Part shown: positions 22,901-37,235 of the stretch, one piece after another
Position numbering within the stretch: the stretch's first letter is position 1
Layout: the number at the start of each line of letters is the position of its first letter
Source of the DNA: Chamaea fasciata
Taxonomy: Eukaryota; Chordata; Aves; Passeriformes; Sylviidae
Direction of reading: 5' to 3'
Length of the DNA: 64,000 nucleotides
Assembly: GCA_029207755.1 (NCBI GenBank)
Contig: JARCOQ010000026.1
Location: 248,001 to 312,000 of the forward strand
The notes under the pieces: generated by a model
What the model saw: the letters and a program-made list of their open reading frames with translations, nothing else
What the model was told of the DNA's origin: nothing
Databases searched by the model: none
Program-made: the position numbers and the translations under genes

Positions 22901-25725
22901 GGTGACGTTCTGCCACACGGCGCAGTACCGGCCCTCGTAGTACTCCTCCCGCAGGAACTGGGGGGGACACGGCCTCAGGAAGGGGACCCCAACCTCCCCC
23001 GAGCAACCTGCTGCCCGTCCAGCCCCTTTGCACAGCCCACCAAGCACACAGCCATGCATGGGACAGAAACTGGGGCAAGGACTTGGGGTGCAACACAGGA
23101 CAGACACCCCTGTCTGGCTCAGCGGTGCCCTGGGGACACTCCACTGTGCACAGCACTCTGTGCACCCATAGCATGGGTTTTGGCTGCACCATTTCTCCAA
23201 AAACCTGAAAAGATTTCAGGTTTTTCCTGCATGATTCCAAGCTCTTGCCATGCAGGCATGTGTCCAGCTCAGCGACAACCTGCTGTCCCCATCGCTCACG
23301 TGCTGTGCCCAGCCCTGAAGCAGGCTGGGGCCAGCAGGAGCTGAGCTGTCGTGCAGAGACTTGCCCAAACCACGCTGAAATGCCAGCGTTTGTGTGGGAT
23401 GTGACACGTCCCAACACGGCTGCTGGAGTTGGGAAAGGAGCCAGGAGTCCGGCCCCAGTGCGGGTGGGGAAGTGACCCTCCCTGCACGCTGGGGTGTGGG
23501 GACATGTCCTGGCCGGTCTCAGCACCTTGCAGCCCTCGGACAGAGAGGAGCATCTCCCAGCACCGCCTCCCAGAGCCTGGAGACGCTTTGGGGGGCAGGT
23601 CAGATCTAGGCTCTGAGGTTTCTCACCTTGAAGCCCCTCATGCTGGGGAAGACACTCTGAGCCGTGACCACGTCCTCCTTGGAGCCGGGCAGCTGGAAGC
23701 ACTTCCTGGCATTCACCTCCTTCTCGGTCGTCTCTGGTGTGATCTTGTACCTCATCCCATAGGGCTTCACTGCTGCCAGCTGGTAGGTTATCACCTCCCC
23801 TGTGCCAGGGAAAGGGGAACTGAGGCACAGGAGTCCTGCTGGCGCAGGGGAGGCGCAGCTGGAGCAGCTGGGTGCCCACCTCTTACCTCCGTAATACTGG
23901 ATCCGGCTCTTGTTCCCCGTCAGGTTGTACCAGGCTTCAAAGGGCTCCTCGATCTCAGCGTAGGGCAGCTTAATGACCCCTGCGAGCCCCAGCACAGGAC
24001 ACAGGTCAGCCCCGAAGCCTCAGTACCCCAACATCCCTCCCTGAGCCGCCCCCAGAGTCTGCAGACCCACAGCTGACCGAGACAGTGCCCCCATGGGTGA
24101 TGGGTCAGGAAGAAGCACTCGGCTGTGGGAACCTGCCCCATTTTGGCACTGGGACAGCCCGGTCCTACCCAGTGCTGAACATCCTCCGCTCCCCCCCACC
24201 GCAGGGGGCTGCGGGGTCCCATTACCTCGGACATGGTAGATGGAGCCGAACTGAGGGGGTGGGCGGGAGAGCCCATTGTCCTGTCCTGAAAGGCAGAGAG
24301 GGGCAGGGTGAGGGGGCTCTGTGTGTCACCCCCAGCTGAGATGGGGTTGGGAGGCTGCCAGGCCAGTGCTCCCCTTCCCTGCAGCCTGGGGCTTCCCTGC
24401 TTGGCCAAAAGAGCTCCCAGAGCCCATCCAGAGGCACATCCAAGGGACACTGAGGCACTGACACCCTCCCAGGGTCAGCACCATGCCACAGCCTGCTGTG
24501 ACACTGCAGCAAGCCCCAGGGAACCCCGGTTCCAGGGTGACTGTTGGGCTGATGCCCCGGCGTCACCCCCAGCACTGGTGGCCCTGGCCTTGAATGTTTC
24601 CAAGCTGGGACCCAGCCAAGCTGTCTCCGACACAAAGGGCATGGGTGAGAGGTGCCAGGGACCTTACTGGTTCTGCCTGGCATCTTCCAGTGACCAGCCT
24701 CCCCAACCTTCCTCCGGGCTCCCGGCTTGTGCAACCCCACGCCAACACAACTGCTGGGAACGAGCCCTTCCCTCCCTCAGCATCTTCCTCCTCGCCGGGA
24801 GCGACCGGCAGCACCTGCCCAGCCCCAGAGAGCACCTGGCCAGCCCGGGACAGCCGGGAGCAGACCTGTCCCCAACCCTCGGGGAGGCGGGGACAAGCAG
24901 ACCCCCCTGTCGCGTGAGGATACGAAAGGAACTACACTCACCTGTTAGGATGTGAGATGAGAAAAGAAGGGACTTTATTTCTGGGGTCAGGGTTTAAATA
25001 GGGTTTGGACCTTGACTTGTGATTGGGGGACAAGGTTAACAGCCCTTTGACCCCACTGGTCAAACCAGAAGTCCATCAGAGCGAGGAATGTGAAAACAAT
25101 TTACTTTGTGTATGTTATTACAATGTGTGAGAACTCTCCAGTCCAAGAATGAAAACATCAGAAGGCTGAAAAATCGGGGCGACACCCCCCTGCACACCAG
25201 GCTGTGCCGAGGGTACCCATCACACGCCGTCTCTGGGCACCCACACACGGTGTCAGGCCTGGGAGAGCAGCAACGGGTGCAGCCACCTCCCCGCCCCGCT
25301 CGGCTTTCTGCATGCCCAGAAAGGGGGCCCCAGGAGGGCAGGGTTGCCCTGCCACCTCTGCCCCCTCACACGTAGCTGCCCTGTCTGGTTGGGTTCGACC
25401 CCTTGGGTTAAAGCCTCCATTTGGTCTTATTTTCACGCCCCCAGCCCCACCAAGCCCTCAAGGCACATCCCCCCTGCCCTCTTTGCCACCCACTCCAGCT
25501 GTGTCTTGGAGGAACTGCAAATTTCAGGGCCCAACAAGGAATAAAACCACTTCCCCAGACTCAAACCTCCCCTGCAGGGCAGGGGGAGAAGGTCTGGTGA
25601 GGGGCTCCCCATGTCCCTCCCATGCCCGGGGTGTCCCCAGAGGTGACAGTGCCAGGGTGGGGGTCAGACTCACCCCGGACGGCGATGCAGAGTGCGGAGG
25701 CCACGAGCCAGCGGAGAGGAGCCAT
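19911..25725 (-). CDS. Papain-family (C1A) cysteine peptidase, counting factor associated protein D-like
   Basis: Eleven coding exons on the minus strand: 25725-25674, 24285-24226, 23979-23887, 23799-23627, 22957-22714, 22642-22450, 22351-22158, 21529-21438, 21352-21191, 20627-20438, 20098-19911. All have GT-AG junctions and compatible phases; the 1641 nt give 546 aa. A hydrophobic signal peptide opens the protein ([16 protein letters not shown]). Residues about 20-210 form a long N-terminal region (motifs [25 protein letters not shown]) typical of cfaD-type proteins and absent from ordinary cathepsins. An I29-like propeptide follows at about 220-295 ([10 protein letters not shown]), and the peptidase starts near LPESLDW (about 327). 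Catalytic residues are Gln345, Cys351 (CGSCWSF), His493 (LDHAV) and Asn513 (KNSWS), so it should be active. The product is predicted to be secreted or lysosomal. Dictyostelium cfaD associates with the cell-counting factor; the vertebrate role is unknown. It is head to head with FGR. Confidence 0.93.
20139..20310. repeat. 17-bp-unit degenerate minisatellite in peptidase intron 10
   Basis: About ten tandem degenerate copies of a unit like agaccatccctgcctgg lie inside the intron between the last two coding exons. Unit boundaries were judged by eye. Confidence 0.75.
21836..22008 (-). mobile_element. CR1 LINE 3' end fragment in peptidase intron 7
   Basis: Plus strand shows tcatggaaacacagaacggt, then the gaaggcacctgaaataccat block, ccctgccatgggcagggaca and cctgcccagcctggccttgg. 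The element is in the same orientation as the host gene and about 150 bp from its exon 7 donor. Confidence 0.9.
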
Positions 25726-27112
25726 CCCGGCCGCCCCGGCTCGCCCGGCACCGGCTGCTCGGCTTTTAGCTGGAGCCAGCGGCGGCGAAACCCGGCGGAG
25801 CCAAAGCAGAAGTCGGGGCCCTCCCTGGAGGAGGGAAGGAACCGGCATCATGTGGTGCCTGGCGGGGGGACGGGCACCCCGGGGTGCTCGGCGGGGAGCG
25901 TGTCCCGGCAGGGCCCCGTGGAGGGAGATGGAGCAACGCCCGGCGCTGCGGGGGATGAGAGGTGCGGGATGAGCCCCAAAATGCCTCAGGCAGCGTTCGG
26001 GTGGGGGCACTGCATGGGTCTGGGGGACACCCCCCAAGCTGGGGTCCACCAGGCCTCCTTCCCTCTTAGGATGAGTCAGAGGTGACAAGTTAAGGGTGAC
26101 ATCAGTCTGGGGAGCAGGTCCCCAGCCCGGTGTGAGCCTCACGCCCCCGTGAGAACATTGAAGGAAACATTGAAGCCGGACTCGCTGTCACAGAGGAAAG
26201 CGGTCACCTCGTGAGGGTTAAGTGCAGGGCGAGGAGGAGGAGGAAGAGGAAGGCTCTGGAGAGATGGGAAGGATCTCACTCTAGCCCAGCTGTGTGAGAG
26301 GACAGTGTGGCAGAGCTGGGGCAGAGCCAGCTCCAGGAGGGCCCAGAGATGATGCAGGAGAGCCTCAGACAGTGCTGGGAAGCTCTGAGAGGGTGCAGGG
26401 GAGCTAAGACAGGGTGCAGGGAGGATCACACAGGATGCTGGGGTTCAGACAGGGCGCAGGGGCACTCAGACAGGGCTCTGGGTGGTTTATCCCAATCCCA
26501 GAGCTCACTCAAGTTTGTGGCTTGGTGTGACCAATGCCAAATCTTTATGGGGACAAGGCGTAAATGAGGAGTCCGACGTCTAGTGGGCAATCCATGGACA
26601 CAGGACTGGCTTGGGCCACGTAAGAGCTGCACTCCGTCTTGGGGGGACACGTGGGACACCCCTAGAACACAACCCAGAGCGACCTGCCTTTCCCCCGGCA
26701 TGGGGGCCGTTCGCTGCCCCTCCATGGATCTGCTCTGCCCCTGAGAGCCGTGCCAGCAGAACGGGTGGCTGCTGGGTGTGCCCTGCCACCACACGGGCAC
26801 CTTGTTCCTGTCCCTTGCAAGGCCACAGCGCTCTGTGCGCAGTTTGGTGTCCCTTTGCTGTCCCCTGCCCGGGGACGCCCCTTCGGGGGGCTCAGGGAGG
26901 CAGTGCCAGGCTTTGGGGACGGGGACGGGCAGCCCCCACCGCGGCACAGGCTGGGGCCGCACACTGCCCCGTAAATCCCAGCAGGCAGAGCCCGGGAATC
27001 CACGCCAGTGTCTCCTTGTGCTGCTGGGGACCAGAGACCCCAGAGACCCTCTGATGCCTGTTCCCCGCTGTACCACCTCCACGGGCAGGCTGTGCTCCCT
27101 GGCGAGCGTGCC
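25726..27112. other. Head-to-head intergenic region between the peptidase and FGR
   Basis: GC-rich sequence directly 5' of the peptidase start (25726-25960) is CpG-rich and has a weak TATA-like CTAAAAG on the minus strand about 40 bp upstream of the ATG. It probably contains the peptidase promoter. Beyond it, 26340-26480 holds a degenerate repeat of about 21 bp built on agacagggtgcagggg. The rest is unique with no exon seen. Confidence 0.6.
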
Positions 27113-27225
27113 GAGGTGATGCGGGGGGTGATGCGGGGGGTGATCCAGGTGATGATCCGGAGGGTGATCCAGGTGATGATCCGCAGGGTGATCCGGGAGA
27201 TGATCCGGAGGGTGATCCAGCAGCC
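27113..27225. repeat. 12/24-bp minisatellite (gtgatccggagg family)
   Basis: Tandem copies of about 12 bp alternate between gtgatccaggt-like and gatgatccggag-like forms, producing a 24-bp higher-order period. The array lies at the edge of the CpG island upstream of FGR. Confidence 0.8.
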
Positions 27226-27229
27226 GGCT

Positions 27230-27500
27230 GGGCTGGCTGGTACAATGAACCATTGCTGCGAGCGCGGGGAGGAAGGGGGGGCGAGGGGAGGGGAAGCTCT
27301 TGCTCGGCTGCCAGAGCCGCCGAAGAGACAGGGGAAGCTCACGGCCGGGCGCTCCCGCTCTCCCACGCCTGCCGCCCCCGCACCCCCAGCGCTGGGCGAG
27401 GCGGGGGCTGCCGTGGTTGCCCAGCCGGTGGTCCCGTCGGGAGCCCCGTGGGAGCGGGGGGTCCATGCCGGGCGGAGCAGGAGGGCTGACGGTAGGAGGT
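27230..27500 (+). promoter_or_regulatory. FGR: CpG island, candidate FGR promoter and 5' noncoding exon
   Basis: Very GC- and CpG-rich block on the FGR side of the intergenic region. A strong consensus donor (GGAG|GTACGT) falls at 27498|27499, so a first noncoding exon ending at 27498 is plausible. The distance to the first coding exon is about 4.1 kb. No transcript evidence is available to me. Confidence 0.4.
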
Positions 27501-30500
27501 ACGTGCGAGGTGTGTGGAGCAGGGGGGTGGGGGGCTCACCCCTGTAGGAGCGGGCGGGTCTGTTAATCCCCTTGCCGTGTTCTGCTGAGAGATGCCCCCT
27601 CCACGTGTGGGGTGGCTCTGGCTGCCGGGTGGGACAGGCACTGATCTGTGGGGACGGAGGGTCCCGTGACGCTGGTGGGGTCTGTTGGGGGGCCTGCCCT
27701 CACTGTGCCCTCGCTGCTTCCCTGGGAAGTGCCTGAGGGTGAGAGGAGACCCCCGTCCTCGCCGTCCTGGGGGGGCAGCAGGTCAGCGAGGGGCTGCGGT
27801 GTGTGCGTGTGAAGATCTGGGGGCACCCACGAGCTACAGCTCGCCATCCCGGCACTAACCGGTGGTGACACCACGTCGGGGAGCCTGCGGAGCACATGGT
27901 GCCCTCACCCGTGCCGGACCCGCACGCTGGGGAGGGGACGGGACACGGCGCCCTGGGGGGACACACACACCTCTGCCCTGCGTCCCTGCCGGTGCCCACG
28001 GGGTGCCAGCCCGGCCAGCGCCCCGGGGCGATGCTGGAGGCCGAGCTCTCCGGGGCCGGGGCCGGGGGAGCTGTAGGGGGCTCAGGCCCGGGCCGGAGCG
28101 GATGCTCCCCCCGCTCCCTGCAGCTCTGCTTCGTCCCTGATCCTTGGTGTGTCCCAAGGAGGGACAGGAACTCGCTGCTTCCTGCCCTGCACAATTCCCT
28201 CCCCACCCCGCTCCTCCCGGGACATTGTATTTGGAGCCCTGGCTGGCTCCCTCCCTCCGCCCCTGCAGCCCCTTGGATCCGGGAATTGCTCTTCTTCCAG
28301 CGGAAATCCTGCTTTCCCAGCCAGCGATGGGGCTGGAAGGCTGGGAAGGGGGCCTCCTTCTCTACTGAGCATCTTCTGCCAGGGAGGGGGGCAAGGGGAC
28401 CCCTCTGGCATGGGTCTGGTGGCTGACCAGTGGGCTGGTGGAGAAGATCCCTTTTGGGGGTTGGCAAGTCCTTCATTTTTCATCCCAGACAATTGCCCTG
28501 CTCGTGGGCGTGCAGGGCATGGGGTGTCATCCCTCCTTGCACCCCTTGTTCTGGAGGTATCTGCTCCCACTGGGAGCCACAGGGGACTCGCCAGGCGCTG
28601 GGTGAACTGGGAGGACTGGAGCTGGAGCAGGGCTCCATCTCCAGGTATCATCTGGGTGGACTTGGGGCTAGGGGCAGCAGGGAAGGGGCAGAGACATGCC
28701 ACCATCTGCAGATGTGGCCTCTTGTCCCCTCCCCGGGTCTGTGGGGTTCTGGACATGGGATGGGGACACAGCTCCAGAGTCCTAATGAGCCACCTTCCCC
28801 TTCTGTGCTGCAGCTACCTGAAGCCTAAGCTTTCCTGCTGGGACTAGGGAGCTCCAGAGCTGCAGGGTGACAGAGGAACCTTGGCAGCACCAGGCTGGGC
28901 TGTGCAGCCCTCTCAGTTCCTCTTCCCAGGGAGCGGGAGCCAGGTCACCGCAGAGCAATGCAGGGTGACAGTGAGGGACAAGGCATGGGAGCATCCAGGA
29001 TACCCAGGGAGCTGCAGCCCTGCTGTCATCCCCGCCTGACCCCCCCAGCTGCCACCATCCCCAGGGTGTGAGGTCCTGCCAGTCCTGTGGCCCCTCGACA
29101 GCCACAGCACCATCCTCTTCCTCCCCCCTACCCCACACCATGCTCCTGCTGCTTCCTCTTCCCAGTGCATAGCTGCTGTGTGAGTTCCTCTGGCAGCCAC
29201 CTCCTGCCCAGGGGGGTTGTGGTCCCCTCAGCCTGGCAAATGCCACCGTGGCTTGTTCCCACGGCACGGGGTGTGACATTCCCAGCACCCTCATATGGCT
29301 CCACGTGGCTGCATCCGCCCAGCCTGAGTTCTCCACTGTTATTATTCCCATGAGGGGAGTGGAGGCAGGGGATGGAGGTGATCTCAGGGGAACCTCAGCA
29401 CTGCAGGTGTCCTGTGGGGTGACAACTGGGTGTGCAAGGGATATTGTGCCCTGAATAGGAGCTGGGGATGGGGCCGAGCTGCCCGGTGTCCCAGGGCCCG
29501 GGGGAGCAGATGGATGGGCAGTCAGGGATGTGGCTGCTCCATGCCCAGCCATGCCGGGCAGGACAGGGGTGATGAATTGGCCGGGTCTCAGCACAGGGCG
29601 GGACCTGGCAGCTCGTCCGGGACTGGTGCCGGGGGAGCTGGGGCGGGAAGGGCTCAGTTGCCATCTGCTCCCCAGCTCCAAGCAGCTCCTTTTTGGGAAA
29701 GCTGGAGCCAGACACCAGCGTGCAACCATCGGACACGGCGCCAGCTGCATCCCCTTCCCATGGACAGTGGGAGGGGATGCCTCTGGGACACCCAGGGATG
29801 AGCTCAGGGGGCTCTTGGGTGCACAGGGAAGGGGAAGGCTGGGTGCAGTGCTGCTGCACAGCACCTAAACCCTTGATGCTGTGATACTGGGGGGTTGCAC
29901 CTGCCTGGAAAATTCTCCTCGCCATCCCCATCCCTGCTGGCAGCTGTGGCAGCTCCACTGCCACACCAGTTCAGCAAAATGGAAGTTTCTGAATGTGGTG
30001 GGTGGGTGATTCCCACCCAGGGGGGACAGGGTTTATGAGAGCCATGGTTGCTCATCAGTTTAAATAGCCACTGTACATCATCAGGAATAAAATCCCCAAC
30101 CAGCTGAGTTTCCTCAGATTTGGCAACGCTGCCCCGTCGGCAATGGCTGCGGCCTTGCCACACCACCAGTGTGGAAAGCAGAGATGAAAGGGGAGAGCTG
30201 GGCTCTTTCCACCCCTACTGAGAGAGAGCAAAGGGAATCAATTACGATGATTGGGAAAACCTGCCTGAAACATCTCTTCCACCCTAAACCTTTGTCTCCT
30301 CCTGCTCACTGGAGTGCAGAAGACAGGACACCTTCCTGCTGCTTCCCTCTGCTCTCAGCTGGAGACAGAGTGACCCCTGGCATATTGCAGACTGGAGTGC
30401 TCTGCCCAGTGCAAACTGGGCAGACTGGTGTGGGCAGGTGCTCAGCAGCCAGGGCAGTGACAGGGCTGGGGATGGACGTCTCCTCACAGCCATGACAGGA

Positions 30501-30787
30501 GAGGTCCGATTTCCTCCTCCTCCTCCTCCTCTGTGACACCTCCTTGCCACACGCGGCCGGAAGAGCCTGTTGCTGACCACAGTGATGTGAGCAGGGCCCT
30601 TCGTCCCCAAAACACCCACTCCCTGCCAAGCAGAGTGTGTGGGGATGGGGACACTTTGGGGGCTCCTTCTCACTAGGTCTGGCTCCCCTTCAGCCTCGGG
30701 GACGCAGATGCCCTGAGAGGACGTGAGCAGCGTGGTGAGGACACAGTGAGAGAAAAACCCACTTGAGGATGTGGTTTCAGCCCACAC
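27501..30787. other. FGR 5' intronic or intergenic sequence
   Basis: GC-rich and unique apart from small homopolymer and CTC tracts (for example near 30510-30530). No coding exon is recognisable on either strand. Several long open frames exist, but they lack family motifs and reflect high GC content. Confidence 0.6.
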
Positions 30788-31290
30788 TGGGGTGTTGCAA
30801 CCCTCGGAGGAGTGTTGCAGCTTCGTGGGGGTGCTGCAGACCACGCAGATCATTTTGGCTCACACTAAATGAGGGGGTTGCAGCCTGTGGAGGGATGCTG
30901 TAGCCCATGCAGGGGTGTTATGGCTCCTGCAGGGGTATTACAGCCTGTGCATGGGTGCTTCACTCTGTGCAGGGGTGTTGTAACTTGTGCAGGGGTGTTG
31001 CAGCCGATGCAAGTGGTGTTGCAGTCCATGTCGTTGGTGTTGCAGCCCGTGTAGAGGTGTTATAGCCCATGGCAGGGGTGTTGCATCCTGTTATGGGGTG
31101 TTTCAATTTATTTAGGAGTATTTTAGCCCTTGGCAGAAGTGTTTCAGCATGTGCAGGGGTGTTTCAGCCCTGGAAGGGGTATTTCAGTCCATGGAGAGGT
31201 GTTGCAGCCTGTACAGGGGTATTTTACCCCATGGAGGGGTGTTACAGCCCGTGGCAAGAGTGTTTCAACCCATGCAAGGGTGTTTCCCCC
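30788..31290. repeat. 21-bp-unit minisatellite upstream of FGR
   Basis: More than 20 degenerate tandem copies of a unit like gcaggggtgttgcagcctgtg span about 500 bp, with one short interruption near 30845-30868. The 21-bp period is a multiple of three, which explains the open frames running through it on both strands; I do not treat those as genes. Confidence 0.9.
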
Positions 31291-31318
31291 TGCCTGATGC
31301 CCTCCCTGCTGTCCACAG

Positions 31319-31379
31319 GTGACTCTTCTCCTCCGTGAAGTGACATGGAGCAGCTGAAGTGACCAGAGGAGCCACCGCA
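31319..31379 (+). other. FGR: Possible FGR 5' noncoding exon
   Basis: An acceptor (ctgctgtccacag) ends at 31318 and a strong donor (CCGCA|GTGAGT) begins at 31380, defining a 61-nt candidate exon about 240 bp upstream of the first coding exon. Its single ATG is followed at once by in-frame stops. This is a splice-signal prediction only. Confidence 0.35.
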
Positions 31380-31628
31380 GTGAGTGGAGCTGCTGTGGAG
31401 CACCCACGGGTGCCAGGGGGCCGTGGGGTTCCCCGGGCAGCACAGCCCTCCTTGCAGCAGTGCCACTGGCAGTGCCCGTGGGGACGGCAGTGTCCCCCTG
31501 CTGTCCCGTGTGCTGAGCTGGGGGGTGGCAGGGTGCACCCCAGGGCCTCTCCCCATGCGTGCGCACTCGCGTGCCCTGCCGGGGGGCGCGGGGCTCACGG
31601 ACCCTCTGTCCCACAGGCGGTGCCCAGG

Positions 31629-36175
<4,547 letters not shown>

Positions 36176-37235
36176 CCCGGTGCTGGCACCCCCAGGAAGC
36201 TCTGGGGCGGCTTTGGGGTGAATCTCCTTTTTTCTTTGGAGGTGGTTGCTTCCTTTTGCTGTGCCCCCCGCAAATGCCTTTTGGGGGATGCGCAAGGTGC
36301 CCAGGGAGGACACAGGGCTTTGCACAAGGATGCTGGAGTCACAGAGGAGACAAAACTGTGCGCCCCCGCCCACCCCTTCCCCCACTCTCTACACTGCCTT
36401 CACACGCAGCTTTGAACCTGAGTAGAGGTTTGGCTGCAGGGGGGACTGTGGGGAAGCCCCCTGAGCCCCACAGACACCCCCAGACCCACAGCAGCAGAGC
36501 GCTTGGGGGCAGCTCCCCATGCCAGCCCCAATCTCTTCTGGCAGCACAGCTGGGTGGGGTTCAGCCCCCCCAGAATCCTGGCACTGAACTGTGGAAGGTA
36601 ATCTCAACCCTCCCTCCCTTTATATCTCCTTTAATTTATAAGATTTTATATGCCTCCCCCAAGCAGCCATCACCCCCACCAAGGGATCCCAGTATTTGGG
36701 GGACCCCCTTGTCCCCTGCCTTTTCTCCTCTGCTTTACAGTAGAGCCAAGTCCTGAAAGCCATACACCCACCTCTGCTTGCACTGGGGGGACAGGGGGTC
36801 CTGAGGGGGGGACACAGGGAGTCCTGGGGGGCGCAGGCAGGGTGCGGGCAGCTCTGCCCCAGGGCTGTTCCCTCCTGCCCCGCGGGGGCAGGACGAGGGT
36901 CCGGGGTGGGGTCAGCCCCTCAGCGCTGGGGGAGGTTGTGGCGCAGCCCCCCGCAGCAGGAATTGAGCGGGGCCCGGGGGAGCGTGTGTCAGTGTGGCTG
37001 TAATGGCTCCGGCGAGGAGGTGCCGCCCTGCCTGCTGCCCCTCCGGGCACTCCCTGCTAGGGTGGGCTCCCAGCCCTGTGCTCCGTGGCCAGTAACCCCC
37101 CCACACCCCTGGGGCAGGGCTGTGGGCGGACAGTGCCGTGGCGGGGAGGGAAGGGCAGGGGAGGGACTTGTTGTTTATTTTTTGTTTTTATGGAGTCTGT
37201 AAATACGGAGAAATAAAACCTTTCTAACAAAGCAG
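36176..37235 (+). other. FGR: FGR 3' UTR with poly(A) signal
   Basis: A 3' UTR of about 1.05 kb ends after a canonical AATAAA at 37212-37217, preceded by a T-rich stretch (about 37165-37200). The composition shifts to intergenic GC-rich sequence after it. Confidence 0.85.

Noticed and set aside
22824..23879. A 351-codon minus-strand frame over peptidase exons 4-5
   Set aside because: It is a wrong-frame read through two real exons and their intron; the true frame has the conserved motifs and exact splice phases.
28782..29864. A 360-codon minus-strand frame upstream of FGR
   Set aside because: No motif, no splice logic and strongly GC-biased composition; treated as chance.
30869..31338. Open frames through the 21-bp minisatellite
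   Set aside because: The repeat period is a multiple of three, so long frames appear automatically on both strands.
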